A DNA stretch of 64,000 nucleotides from contig CANOTJ010000004.1 of assembly GCA_947570175.1 (NCBI GenBank), positions 1-64,000 on the forward strand, given 5' to 3'. Position 1 is the stretch's first letter; every line of letters begins with the position of its first letter. A program made the translations under genes and the position numbers. The stretch is from an uncultured Mycoplasmatota bacterium (lineage in GTDB: Bacteria > Bacillota_I > Bacilli_A > RF39 > UBA660). The notes below the pieces were generated by a model that was not told the DNA's origin, did no database searches, and was given only the letters and a program-made list of their open reading frames with translations. Positions 1 to 9,072 of this stretch are shown here, piece after piece.

Positions 1-123
1 ATGTGGACATTTTAACTAATGATTACTGTAGACATTTCTAAAAATGATTAACAAAAAGATAAAAAGGGTGTGCATAATAACAAAATATATGATATAATAA
101 CAAATCAAGGAAGTGAAGATTTT

Positions 124-762
124 ATGAGTCAGATATCAATTATACCAAAGTATGAGGAAAAAAATGGTTTCTCAGGTGGTATTGCTGTACCAAAAATATA
201 TACAATTGAGGGAATAGAAATAATTGGAGAAATAAGTCCTTATAGTGTTGCGCCTTTGCGCATTTTGACTTATTTGTTAAATCAAAAAGGAATAGACTTT
301 CAAGTTCAGACTAACAATAGTAATCCTTGGGAGATAACACAAATATTATTAGATGATAAATATGTAGAATATGTAAGAGTAGCATTAAAGGAAATTATGG
401 AATATCGTTGTTCACATGAGTTAAAAAATGGATTTAAAGAAATAATAAGGCAACTTCCTTTTGAGGTTGCTATGAGAACAAGTCAAAATATAATGAATTT
501 TGGTAAATCACAAGAAGAACATATTGAGGATATGAAAATAAGTTCTATAAGGTGGAGAGAGTATAATAGACTGTTTGGTTGTTATTCTTATGAAAATCCT
601 AATGAGACAGAGGATAAGATTAACATTCCTAAAGATAATCCAGTTTTAAGAAAGCATTTAATTTATAAATCAAGTCGTGGGGGTTATAATATTAAAACAA
701 AAGGCTACTCTGATAGTAGTTTAGATCATTATTGTTACATTGATAGTGAAAAATGGGATTAA
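124..762 (+). CDS. Hypothetical protein, unrecognised
   Basis: I do not recognise this protein. It is soluble-looking, about 212 residues from the ATG used here, with no signal peptide, membrane segment or clear motif. The frame is open back to a GTG at 70, but that codon sits directly on the purine-rich AAAAAGG with no spacing. The ATG at 124 has AGGAAG about 10 bases upstream and is preferred. The gene lies at the start of a run of loosely spaced accessory genes (to 3.65 kb), each separated by AT-rich gaps, so an operon is not implied. Confidence 0.5.
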   Translation: MSQISIIPKYEEKNGFSGGIAVPKIYTIEGIEIIGEISPYSVAPLRILTYLLNQKGIDFQVQTNNSNPWEITQILLDDKYVEYVRVALKEIMEYRCSHELKNGFKEIIRQLPFEVAMRTSQNIMNFGKSQEEHIEDMKISSIRWREYNRLFGCYSYENPNETEDKINIPKDNPVLRKHLIYKSSRGGYNIKTKGYSDSSLDHYCYIDSEKWD

Positions 763-866
763 TATATTTTTATAAAGGTATCCCTATATCAATAATTTAA
801 GTAGGAAGATTAAAACATCGGAACTAGAAAACTAATTCTAGTGAAAAAATAATGCGAGGTAATAAT

Positions 867-1556
867 ATGGAGTATAAAAAGTTTGCAAAATATTATGATA
901 GATTTTATCAAAAAAAGGATTATAAAAAAGAAGTAAATTTTTTGATGAATTTTATAAGCAACAAAGATAAAATACTAGATATTGGATGTGGTACTGGCAT
1001 CCATGCATCATTAATATCTAATAAAGGTTTTTATATAGATGGATTAGATCTGAATAAAGAAATGTTAGAAATTGCAAAAACTAGATTAAATTCTAATTTA
1101 TATTTACAAGACATTCTAAATATAAAGATTGCCAAAAAATATAATATAATAATTTCTATGTTTGCAGTGCTGAATCATTTGAAAAATACAAATGATTTAG
1201 AAAAATGTTTGTTCAATTTAAAAAGTATATTACAAGATGATGGAAAAATAATAATAGACTTACACAATCCACAAAGTTCAGGCAATAAAATCGATTCATA
1301 TGATGGTATGATTAGAAAAATGGAGTGGATTTATAATAAGGATACAAGAATTGAAAAAAGTAAAATTACTTTTGAAATTGATAATCAAAAATACAATGAT
1401 TCTCATACATTTAGAATTTTTACTATTGATGAAGTAAAAGAATGTTGTAAAAAAGTGGGACTTAAGGTTGAAAAAGTTTATGAAAATTATGATATAAATA
1501 AAGAAGGTAGTATAACATCTAAAAATCTGCAATTCTTAATAGTTCCTATCAATTAA
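867..1556 (+). CDS. Class I SAM-dependent methyltransferase
   Basis: The protein (about 229 aa) has the Rossmann methyltransferase motif I, LDIGCGTGIHASLI, near residues 40-53, an acidic motif II (IDGLDLN) about 20 residues later, and a post-motif region IIISMFAVLNHL typical of methyltransferase-25/11 families. The substrate cannot be read from the sequence. The start at 867 is chosen over the in-frame ATG at 852 because GAGG (856-859) lies at the right distance upstream of 867 and inside the longer version. It is an accessory gene with no obvious functional partner next to it. Confidence 0.8.
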   Translation: MEYKKFAKYYDRFYQKKDYKKEVNFLMNFISNKDKILDIGCGTGIHASLISNKGFYIDGLDLNKEMLEIAKTRLNSNLYLQDILNIKIAKKYNIIISMFAVLNHLKNTNDLEKCLFNLKSILQDDGKIIIDLHNPQSSGNKIDSYDGMIRKMEWIYNKDTRIEKSKITFEIDNQKYNDSHTFRIFTIDEVKECCKKVGLKVEKVYENYDINKEGSITSKNLQFLIVPIN

Positions 1557-1624
1557 AAGACTTATTATAATTAACTTATCCAAAATATTCAATTTGAAAT
1601 GATACTATAAATGGAGGTATTTCT

Positions 1625-2500
1625 ATAGAAATAAATGAATCTACTTATCAATTAGTTGAAAAAGTTTTATCTAAATATCCAATATCTTGGCAAAAAAATT
1701 ATTATCAAAATAAAAAAAATTTAATTGTTGTACATGAAGAAAGTGAAGAGAAATCTGTTTTAGCCAATTACAACCATGAAAAAAATATAATTACTATATA
1801 TGATTCAAAGGAAAAATCTTCTGTCCATGAATTATTTCATATGGCATTTAGAGATGAAAATAAAGTAGGAAAAGGAATCACCAAAGATGCAATATATGGT
1901 AATGGAGTGAGTTTTAAAAATCTTGGAAATGAAATTTTAAATAAAGGAGTTACAGAAGGATTTGCCGAGTTTTTATCGAGATATTGTCAATTGAGTAAAG
2001 GACATATGATAGAATACTTTTTTATAGATTTATTAATATCGATTTATGGAGAAGAAATTTTAGAGTATCCATTTAAAAATGATCCAATAGGATTCTTAAT
2101 GAATAACAAATTTTTTGATATTTTTACTTTTTCAATAAATTTAGATTGCTATTATAGAAGTACTCGAGAAATCCAAATTATAAACGCTATGAGAAATGAA
2201 TTAGAACGACAAATGAAGAATGATGAAAAGGTTAAGAATATGGTATTGAATTGTATGGAGAAAAACATGGAGTCATTTAATAAATCTATTATTGTTACCT
2301 TTGACTCTATAATAGCAGAGTATATTTCTTCTAAAGAACCAAGAATAGAAAAAGAACAGTTTATTAAAAAGCTATCCTCCTTTTTAATAAATCCAGATTA
2401 TGCGATTGCGTTTTCTTTAAATGAACATAAATTTGGTGTAAAAAAATCACTTCAAAAAAGTATCGATAGCTTAAAAAATGTTAAAGGAGTGCTATTATAA
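1625..2500 (+). CDS. HEXXH zinc metallopeptidase-like protein with apparent ATA start
   Basis: The frame open upstream of the first ATG (1841) encodes the sequence VHELFHMAF, an HEXXH zinc site, spanning codons just before that ATG. A further TEGFAEFLSRY about 40 residues later could supply the third ligand as in gluzincins. A start at 1841 would destroy the site. The reading frame extends back without a stop to a perfect GGAGGT (1613-1618), and the codon at normal spacing is ATA (1625-1627), followed by GAA ATA AAT GAA. The simplest view is an ATG-to-ATA change at the start codon, giving a 291-aa product if ATA is used or a silenced gene if not. The substrate is unknown; no signal peptide is visible. 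Confidence 0.6.
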   Translation: MEINESTYQLVEKVLSKYPISWQKNYYQNKKNLIVVHEESEEKSVLANYNHEKNIITIYDSKEKSSVHELFHMAFRDENKVGKGITKDAIYGNGVSFKNLGNEILNKGVTEGFAEFLSRYCQLSKGHMIEYFFIDLLISIYGEEILEYPFKNDPIGFLMNNKFFDIFTFSINLDCYYRSTREIQIINAMRNELERQMKNDEKVKNMVLNCMEKNMESFNKSIIVTFDSIIAEYISSKEPRIEKEQFIKKLSSFLINPDYAIAFSLNEHKFGVKKSLQKSIDSLKNVKGVLL

Positions 2501-2575
2501 AGAATTAATAAAAGCAATAAACAATATATTCTAAAAATGTTTTAGCTTACATAATGAATGATAGGTGGTAATAAA

Positions 2576-3649
2576 TTGGAAAAAGATATGCTTTGGGAAG
2601 AGTTTACTATAAAAAATATAAAATTGAAAAACAGAATTGTTCGTTCAGCAACAAATGAACATTTAGGTACACTAGATGGTGAAGTCACAGCTTCCTATAT
2701 AAATGTATATAAAGAACTTGCTAAAAGTGGTATCGGCTTGATAATAACCTCTCATATGGCGGTAGAAAAAGGACAAAGAGCTGACCCTACACATATATGT
2801 ATTAATGAATCAGAAAATATTGCTAGATTAAAAGAATTAATTGAAGAAGTTCATAAAACAGATTCAAAAATAATATGTCAAATTTCTTATGGTGGAAGTC
2901 GGGCTGCTAAAGTAGTTGGAAGAAAAGCTAAGACACCTAGTAAAACGGATAATACGACTGAAATGACTATAGATGATATTAATTGTTGTATTGATAATTA
3001 TGCAAAAACAATAAGATTAGTCAAAAAGATAGGATTTGATGGAGTCGAACTTCATTTGGCGCACGGTTATCTATTAAGTGAATTTTTAGATTCGTTTTAT
3101 AATAAACGAATGGATGAATATGGTGGAACAATTCAAAATAGATATCGAATAATCCATCAAATTTTATTAAATATTAAAGAAATGATACAAGATCCTAATT
3201 TTTTAGTAACAACAAAAATAAATTCTACTTCAAAAAGTAAAAACCCTTTATTTTTAGATGAACAAATTCAAGTATGTAAGTTATTAGAAAAAGATGGTGT
3301 AGATGCTATAGAAATTAGTGGAAGTGATTACAGATATTATAGAGAATCATTTCCATATTTTCTTGATAATGCATTAAGAATTAAAGAACATATATCTATT
3401 CCTATTATATTAGTTGGTGGTTTTAGAGCGAAAGAACAAATGAATGAAGCAATTGCTAAAGGAATTAATTTGATTTCAATGTCCCGACCGTTTATTATCG
3501 ATAAAAATTTTGTAGAAAAGCTTAAAAATAACCAATCTAGTAATTGTATTAACTGCAGCAAGTGTTTTGATATATATAAAACAGCTTTTAAACATTGTGT
3601 TTTTGATCAAGAAATAGATAGACAATTGTATAAAAATTTTCATAAGTAG
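2576..3649 (+). CDS. NADH:flavin oxidoreductase, Old Yellow Enzyme family
   Basis: This is an FMN-binding TIM-barrel oxidoreductase. Visible family signatures are the N-terminal KNRIVRSATNEHLG, the active-site stretch ELHLAHGYLLSEFL followed by NKRMDEYGGTIQNRYR, and a late phosphate-binding strand IILVGGFR. Near the C terminus, CINCSKCFDIYKTAFKHC resembles the cysteine cluster of the 2,4-dienoyl-CoA reductase branch, which binds 4Fe-4S, but the usual C-terminal NAD(P)H domain is absent (357 aa). TTG at 2576 is preferred because AGGTGG (2563-2568) is correctly spaced; the in-frame ATG at 2558 has no ribosome site. The natural substrate cannot be assigned. Confidence 0.85.
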   Translation: MEKDMLWEEFTIKNIKLKNRIVRSATNEHLGTLDGEVTASYINVYKELAKSGIGLIITSHMAVEKGQRADPTHICINESENIARLKELIEEVHKTDSKIICQISYGGSRAAKVVGRKAKTPSKTDNTTEMTIDDINCCIDNYAKTIRLVKKIGFDGVELHLAHGYLLSEFLDSFYNKRMDEYGGTIQNRYRIIHQILLNIKEMIQDPNFLVTTKINSTSKSKNPLFLDEQIQVCKLLEKDGVDAIEISGSDYRYYRESFPYFLDNALRIKEHISIPIILVGGFRAKEQMNEAIAKGINLISMSRPFIIDKNFVEKLKNNQSSNCINCSKCFDIYKTAFKHCVFDQEIDRQLYKNFHK

Positions 3650-3805
3650 GAGTTTTGCTAATGATTATCAGAAACTTGTTAAATTACAATGTAATATTAG
3701 TTTATTAAAATACTAGGCTATTTACTATCCTAATTTTCTTCTCTGGATAGATTATTTGATGGAAAACTATGATATAATAAAGAAAATCTTACGGGAGGAT
3801 GAATT

Positions 3806-4510
3806 ATGTATTGGGATCGTTTAGAATTATTAGTAGGACAAAAGACCTTCTTAAATATTAAAAATACAACAGTTGTAATTATTGGAGCAGGAGGAGTTGG
3901 AGGATATGCTATTGAAAGTCTAGCTCGTTCATTTGTTCAAAAGATGATTATCATAGATTCTGATATCATTGATATCACCAACATCAATCGTCAGTTAATT
4001 GCAACAGCAAAAACAATTGGAAAAAATAAAGTAGATGTTTGGGAAGAAAGAATCCATGAGATTAATCCCGAGTGTCAGATAATCAAATTAAAAGAATTTA
4101 TTACCAAAGAAAACATAAATATTTTATTTCAATATAATCCAGACTATATCATTGATGCTTGCGATACAATTGAAACAAAAAAGGAAATTATTCGAAAATG
4201 CATCAAACATCATGTGAAATTGATTTCTTCCATGGGAACAGGAAATAAATTAGATCCTACAAAATTAAAAATTATGGATATTCAGAAAACTGCGTATGAT
4301 CCAATTGCTAAGATCATTCGAAAGATGATCAAAGAAGAAAAGATTAATCAAAAAATAATGGTAGTGTGTAGTGATGAGAAAGGTCGTCAACAAAATATTC
4401 AGAAGATTCCTTCAAACTCCTTTGTTCCCGCTACCGCAGGCTTATTATGTACAAGTTATATCATCAATGATATAATAAACATAGGTGAAGAAAATGAAAA
4501 AAATAAATAG
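3806..4510 (+). CDS. tcdA: tRNA threonylcarbamoyladenosine dehydratase (TcdA/CsdL, E1-like)
   Basis: This is a ThiF/E1-superfamily ATP-dependent enzyme. In the family, TcdA cyclises t6A37 of ANN-reading tRNAs to ct6A. The protein begins YWDRLELLVGQ and has the nucleotide loop VVIIGAGGVGGYAIESLAR (residues about 23-41), the DSDIIDITNINRQL adenylation segment, and IDACDTIETK. The length of 234 aa fits TcdA. The ribosome site GGGAGG lies 7-8 bases upstream, and an extended -10 (TGATATAAT, ending about 3778) lies before that. The next gene overlaps its end, suggesting co-transcription. Confidence 0.88.
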   Translation: MYWDRLELLVGQKTFLNIKNTTVVIIGAGGVGGYAIESLARSFVQKMIIIDSDIIDITNINRQLIATAKTIGKNKVDVWEERIHEINPECQIIKLKEFITKENINILFQYNPDYIIDACDTIETKKEIIRKCIKHHVKLISSMGTGNKLDPTKLKIMDIQKTAYDPIAKIIRKMIKEEKINQKIMVVCSDEKGRQQNIQKIPSNSFVPATAGLLCTSYIINDIINIGEENEKNK

Positions 4511-5027
4511 TCATTTGAAATCTTATGTTCAAAAATTAAAGGGAACATTACTTGGAATTGGGATAGAAGAAGAAAGAATTATTGAATTGATTGATGAAAA
4601 TGATGACATTTATATGTGTGATCTATTAGAAAGTGCTATTCTTACATCAGAGGAGGGTAAAACCCAAAAATTAAAAAAAATTCCTATTACAAAATTGAAA
4701 AAAGTTTTTAGGAAAAAAAGATTTGATTATATTATTGCAAATGCAAGTATACTAAAACCTTATTTCAAAACATTTGTAAGAGATAGTATCTATTTAGGTC
4801 AAAAGACTATTTATATTTATATTAATTTTGATTATGATTATGAAAGATTGCAAGTGATGTATAAAAGATATAACGTTTTAGTAAAAATAGAACCTTGTAA
4901 AGATGGACAAATTCTATTAATAGACTTATCAGATGCTAAAAATCATCAATTAAAAAATAAATTTTATTATATAATTGATACCATGATAGAGATTATAGAT
5001 AAAATAGGGGATTATTTAACCCAATAA
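4494..5027 (+). CDS. Conserved-looking hypothetical protein overlapping tcdA
   Basis: I do not recognise the family. The product (about 177 aa) is basic at its N terminus, then has alternating strand/helix segments (FDYIIANASIL, KTIYIYINFDYDYERL, GQILLIDLSD) that look like a Rossmann-like fold, possibly a degenerate nucleotide-binding or methyltransferase fold. The ATG at 4494 has AGGTG (4483-4487) at good spacing; the in-frame GTG at 4485 is part of that ribosome site. The 17-base overlap with tcdA suggests translational coupling and perhaps a tRNA-related role, which is inference only. Confidence 0.6.
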   Translation: MKKINSHLKSYVQKLKGTLLGIGIEEERIIELIDENDDIYMCDLLESAILTSEEGKTQKLKKIPITKLKKVFRKKRFDYIIANASILKPYFKTFVRDSIYLGQKTIYIYINFDYDYERLQVMYKRYNVLVKIEPCKDGQILLIDLSDAKNHQLKNKFYYIIDTMIEIIDKIGDYLTQ

Positions 5028-5058
5028 ATTGATTTATTGTTATTAGAATTAAGAGGAT

Positions 5059-5081
5059 ATCGCTAACAAAGCGATTTTTTT
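5059..5081 (+). terminator. Intrinsic terminator after the tcdA pair
   Basis: The hairpin ATCGCT / AGCGAT with a 5-base loop is followed by a run of seven T. It separates the tcdA pair from the mraZ promoter. Confidence 0.8.
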
Positions 5082-5114
5082 CTGTTTAAAAAGCAAAAAA
5101 ATATGGTAAATATC

Positions 5115-5178
5115 TTTACAAAATATTCATAAAATAGTAAAATAGTGGTGTAGAGTGGTAATAAGTGGATAAAAGTGG
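5115..5178 (+). promoter_or_regulatory. mraZ promoter and four-box MraZ operator
   Basis: The promoter is TTTACA (5115-5120), a 17-base spacer, and TAAAAT (5138-5143). Immediately downstream are four AGTGG boxes at 5144, 5154, 5164 and 5174, each exactly 10 bp apart (one helical turn), with a weaker AGTAA at 5136. MraZ proteins of Mollicutes and other bacteria are known to bind such direct repeats upstream of their own gene. The boxes cover the transcription start and the last one abuts the mraZ ribosome site, so autorepression of the division cluster is expected. Confidence 0.85.
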
Positions 5179-5187
5179 GTGATGTTT

Positions 5188-5622
5188 ATGTTTATGGGAG
5201 AGTATCATCAAAAAACAGATGATAAAGGCAGATTAACAATTCCATCTAAGTTACGTTATGAACTTGGGGAAACTTTCATTGTAACTCGAGGCTTAGATAA
5301 ATGCTTATTTATTTACCCCAAAGAAGAATGGAATCAAGTAATCACGAAATATAAAGAATTACCAAATACAAAAGATGCCCGTAATTTTATGCGTTTCTTT
5401 TTATCGGGAGCCAGCGAAGTATCCTTTGATAAACAAGGCCGTATGAATATTCCAAGTCCACTAATTCAATATTCCAATTTATTAAAAGATTGTATCGTAA
5501 TTGGTGTAAATGAACGATTAGAAATATGGAGTGAACAAAATTGGAATCAATTTATAGAAGAAAATGAAGAGAACCTATCTGATATTGCAGATAACTTATT
5601 TTCGACAAATTTAAATATCTAG
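5188..5622 (+). CDS. mraZ: Transcriptional regulator MraZ
   Basis: This is the DNA-binding regulator of the division and cell-wall cluster, with tandem SpoVT/AbrB-like MraZ domains forming a ring. The N-terminal signature [20 protein letters not shown] is followed by the second-domain copy [19 protein letters not shown]. The length of 144 aa is normal. Several Met codons are in frame (5179 GTG, 5182, 5188, 5194); 5188 gives the family start MFMGEY and the best distance from GGGTG. It heads mraZ-rsmH-ftsL-pbp with short gaps. Confidence 0.95.
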   Translation: MFMGEYHQKTDDKGRLTIPSKLRYELGETFIVTRGLDKCLFIYPKEEWNQVITKYKELPNTKDARNFMRFFLSGASEVSFDKQGRMNIPSPLIQYSNLLKDCIVIGVNERLEIWSEQNWNQFIEENEENLSDIADNLFSTNLNI

Positions 5623-5632
5623 GAGGAATATA

Positions 5633-6556
5633 ATGCATAAGAGTGTGTTGCTAGAAGAATGTTTAAAATATTTAAACTTACAAGATGACAGTATTGTAGT
5701 AGATGCAACACTTGGATATGCAGGACATAGTAGTCGAATATTACAAGAAATTCCAAATGGTTTTCTATACGCATTTGACCAAGATAAAGAAGCTACTATT
5801 TGTAGTAATAATCGATTGAAGAAGATTCGTTCAAACTATGAAATTATTCATAATAACTTTATATTTTTAAAAGAAGAATTAACAAAAAGAAATATCAATC
5901 ACATTGATGCGATTTTATTTGATTTAGGGGTATCTAGTCCACAATTAGATGAAGATGAAAGAGGTTTTAGCTTTCATAAAGATGCAAGATTAGATATGCG
6001 GATGAATCAAGAGCAGAGTCTATCTGCTTATCAAGTAGTAAATGAATATGAACAAGAAGATTTAATTCGTATTTTTAGAAAATATGGAGAGGAAAAATAC
6101 GCAGTTTCGATTGCAAAAAAAATAGTAGAGCAACGTGTTAAAAAACCAATCGCAACTACATTAGAATTAGTAGAGATTATTAAAGAAAGTACTCCAGAAA
6201 AATACAAAAGAGAAAAGCATCCAGCTCGAAAAGTATTTCAAGCAATTCGAATTGAGGTTAATCAAGAATTATCTGTTTTTGAATCAGCTTTAAAACAAGC
6301 ATTATCGATGGTAAAACTTCATGGTCGAATTTGTGTAATTACATTTCATTCATTAGAAGATAAAATTTGTAAGGAAATCTTTAAAGACGTAAGTGACTTA
6401 AATCCAGCACTTAAAAATATGCCTGTAATACCAGAAGCATATTTGCCACCATTTAAAATAATAAAAACACTTACTCCAAGTAAACAAGAATTAGAAGAAA
6501 ACAAAAGAGCAAGAAGTGCCAAATTAAGAGTAATAGAAAGAGTAAAAGAGGGATAA
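5633..6556 (+). CDS. rsmH: 16S rRNA m4C1402 methyltransferase RsmH (MraW)
   Basis: This is a SAM-dependent methyltransferase acting on C1402 of 16S rRNA. It begins HKSVLLEECLKYL, then has VVDATLGYAGHS (SAM loop), DAILFDLGVSSPQLDEDERG and the C-terminal ITFHSLEDKI. At 307 aa it matches the family. AGGAGG lies just upstream and the gene follows mraZ by 10 bases, as in most bacteria. Confidence 0.96.
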   Translation: MHKSVLLEECLKYLNLQDDSIVVDATLGYAGHSSRILQEIPNGFLYAFDQDKEATICSNNRLKKIRSNYEIIHNNFIFLKEELTKRNINHIDAILFDLGVSSPQLDEDERGFSFHKDARLDMRMNQEQSLSAYQVVNEYEQEDLIRIFRKYGEEKYAVSIAKKIVEQRVKKPIATTLELVEIIKESTPEKYKREKHPARKVFQAIRIEVNQELSVFESALKQALSMVKLHGRICVITFHSLEDKICKEIFKDVSDLNPALKNMPVIPEAYLPPFKIIKTLTPSKQELEENKRARSAKLRVIERVKEG

Positions 6557-6557
6557 T

Positions 6558-6854
6558 ATGAAAAGAAAAAAACAAGTCAAGCCAAGAATTACAAGAGGTG
6601 AAAAAAAATTATATACTTTAGCAATCTTTGCTTTTATTTTTACAATTGTATTAAAAATCTTTTGTGGTGCAGGAATTGGACATTTGAGTATGAGCATTGA
6701 ACAAGCAAAATACAAAATCAATAATCAGGAAAAGAAGAATGAGAGTTTAACCATGAAAGTAAATGAGCTTACTTCATTTGATAAAGTAAAAGATGTTGTC
6801 TCTGATATGGGACTTGCTTATAATAATGATAATGTCGTTGTCATAGATGATTAA
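6558..6854 (+). CDS. ftsL: FtsL-like septum protein
   Basis: This is a small bitopic protein (98 aa): basic N terminus, one membrane segment at about residues 20-42, then a short predicted coiled coil (SIEQAKYKINNQEKKNESL) and a VKDVVSDMGL tail typical of the FtsL/DivIC family. Sequence alone is weak for this family; position directly between rsmH and a class B PBP decides the call. FtsL would act with DivIB/DivIC and the PBP in the divisome. Confidence 0.8.
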   Translation: MKRKKQVKPRITRGEKKLYTLAIFAFIFTIVLKIFCGAGIGHLSMSIEQAKYKINNQEKKNESLTMKVNELTSFDKVKDVVSDMGLAYNNDNVVVIDD

Positions 6855-6867
6855 TGGGGTGTAAATA

Positions 6868-9072
6868 ATGAATACAAAGAAAAGGAAAAGTAGAACATGG
6901 AATTTACCAATTATAATGTTTGTTTTCTTTTTACTTTGTATTTTTTTATTATATCTGCAATTTACTTATTTAGCATTATCAAAAACAGTATACGGAAAAG
7001 ATATGGACAAATTTTCCGCTAGAAGAAATACTGTTAAAAGGAATATTCCAGCAACCCGTGGAACCATTTATGATTCCTCTAGTAATGTGCTTTCTTTAAA
7101 TGTTAGTTCTTATACAGTCATTGCCTACATGAATGAAAAACGAAGTGAGAGTTCTATTAAACCACTTCATGTAGTAGATATTGAAACAACCGCGAATTCC
7201 CTTGCGCCAATTTTAGGAGTAGATTCCTCTTATTTGAAAGACCTTTTAAATAAAGGAAAGCAAAAAAAAGCTTATCAGGTAGAACTTGGGTCCAATTCTA
7301 AAGGGATTACGGAATTAAAGAAAGAAGAAATTGAAGCATTAAATTTACCAGGAATTGATTTCATTGAGGAACAAAAAAGATATTATCCCAACGGTGATTT
7401 TGCCTCCTATGTTGTTGGGTATGCTAAGAAAAAAGAAGTAAAAAGTTATGATGATTATGATCAAGAAATAACAAAAACAGAAATTGTTGGAGAATTAGGG
7501 ATAGAGTCAAAATATAATGATTTACTAAAAGGAAGCGATGGATACTTAGAATATCAACAAGACCGTTATGGGTATAAAATTCCTGGAGCAAAAGAAGTAT
7601 CCATTGAGGCATTGAATGGTTATGATATCCACTTAACAATTGATGCCAATATTCAACGTTTTCTGGAAGCGACTGTAAAAAAAATTAACAGTGAGTATTC
7701 CCCAGAATGGGTAACAGTTTCTGTAATGGATGCAAAAACAGGAGATATTTTGGGAACTTCATCTTCTCCATCTTTTAATCCAAACAAAAGAGATATCACT
7801 AACTATGAAGATCCATTAGTATCTGTTGCCTATGAACCAGGCTCAACCATGAAAACTTATACTTATATGTGTGCAATTGAAAATGGGGTATATAATGGAA
7901 ATGATACTTATCAATCAGGAACCTTTAAAATCGGAGATGATGTTGTAACCGATTGGAATGATTTTGGTTGGGGAACAATTACTTTTGATAAAGGATTTGA
8001 ATATTCTAGTAATGTAGGAATAGCTAATTTAATGGATCGATACTTAAGTAAAAAACAATTACGAGAATGTTTTAATAGTTATGGTTTTGGGAAAAAAAGC
8101 GGCATCGAACTTCCAAGAGAAACTTCTGGATCTATTAAATTTGAGTATCCAATTGAGATTGCAACGGCAGGATTTGGACAAGGAATTACTTCCACTCCAA
8201 TTCAACAGTTACAAGCTCTAACTATTATATCAAATAATGGAAAAATGTTAACACCCCACATCGTAAAAAAAATAGAAGATCCAAATACCAAAACACCCTA
8301 CTATTCAAGAAAAGTGGAAGAGAGTAAACAATTAGTAAAGACATCTACAGTGGAAAAAATGAAGGAATTAATGTACAATGTTATACAAGGAACAGATCCT
8401 GGTTCTACAGGATATCCTTATCGAATAGATGGATTCAATATCATTGGGAAAACAGGGACCTCACAAATTTCAGAAAGTGGGAAATATATTGAAGGAGATA
8501 ATGCTTATATATTTTCTTTTTCTGGAATGTATCCAAAGGATAACCCAGAAATTATTATTTATGCGGCAATGAAAAAACCAACTTGGGGTAAATCAAGTGG
8601 ATTATCTCAAAATATTCAAGAATTGATGAAAAGCATTGCAAAGTATAAAAACATGTTTACAGAAACAACTACCCAAAATAATTTAAAAGTATTAGAAACG
8701 AAATCCTATAGGAACAAAAAAGTAGAAGATGTAAAACAGGAGTTAGAAGCCGCTCAAATAAAAGTTTCTGTCATTGGAAAGGGAGATCGTATAACCAAAC
8801 AATCCATCAAAAAAGGAACTAAAATAGTTGCAGGGGATCGAATGATTTTATTAACAAATGATACTGAGTATCAGATGCCTGATATTACAACGTGGAGTAG
8901 GGCAGATATTGTGGAACTATTTCAGTTATTAAATATTTCTTACCATATTGAAGGCTATGGATATGTGACAAATCAAAGTATTCCTGCTGGAACAGATATA
9001 AAAGAGAATATGAAGATTGATGTAAAACTAGAAGAAAAATATCAATTAGAAGAAAAAAAGGAGGAAGGCTAA
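6868..9072 (+). CDS. Class B penicillin-binding protein (FtsI/PBP2B-like) with PASTA region
   Basis: This is a septal-type transpeptidase. It has a short cytoplasmic tail, a membrane anchor at about residues 15-36, a dimerisation domain (RGTIYDSSSNVLS; ELGIESKYNDLLKGSDG), then the transpeptidase domain with STMK (in YEPGSTMKTY), SSN (YSSNVG) and KTGTS (GKTGTSQIS). The C-terminal approximately 130 residues hold two PASTA-like repeats ending in an acidic tail. The length of 734 aa fits PBP2B/PBP2x. It follows ftsL by 13 bases. A second class B PBP is encoded at 21.1-23.0 kb beside mraY. Confidence 0.92.
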   Translation: MNTKKRKSRTWNLPIIMFVFFLLCIFLLYLQFTYLALSKTVYGKDMDKFSARRNTVKRNIPATRGTIYDSSSNVLSLNVSSYTVIAYMNEKRSESSIKPLHVVDIETTANSLAPILGVDSSYLKDLLNKGKQKKAYQVELGSNSKGITELKKEEIEALNLPGIDFIEEQKRYYPNGDFASYVVGYAKKKEVKSYDDYDQEITKTEIVGELGIESKYNDLLKGSDGYLEYQQDRYGYKIPGAKEVSIEALNGYDIHLTIDANIQRFLEATVKKINSEYSPEWVTVSVMDAKTGDILGTSSSPSFNPNKRDITNYEDPLVSVAYEPGSTMKTYTYMCAIENGVYNGNDTYQSGTFKIGDDVVTDWNDFGWGTITFDKGFEYSSNVGIANLMDRYLSKKQLRECFNSYGFGKKSGIELPRETSGSIKFEYPIEIATAGFGQGITSTPIQQLQALTIISNNGKMLTPHIVKKIEDPNTKTPYYSRKVEESKQLVKTSTVEKMKELMYNVIQGTDPGSTGYPYRIDGFNIIGKTGTSQISESGKYIEGDNAYIFSFSGMYPKDNPEIIIYAAMKKPTWGKSSGLSQNIQELMKSIAKYKNMFTETTTQNNLKVLETKSYRNKKVEDVKQELEAAQIKVSVIGKGDRITKQSIKKGTKIVAGDRMILLTNDTEYQMPDITTWSRADIVELFQLLNISYHIEGYGYVTNQSIPAGTDIKENMKIDVKLEEKYQLEEKKEEG

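Noticed and set aside
1841-2500. 219-aa ORF starting at ATG 1841
   Set aside because: This start cuts off the HEXXH site and has no ribosome site; the gene begins upstream.
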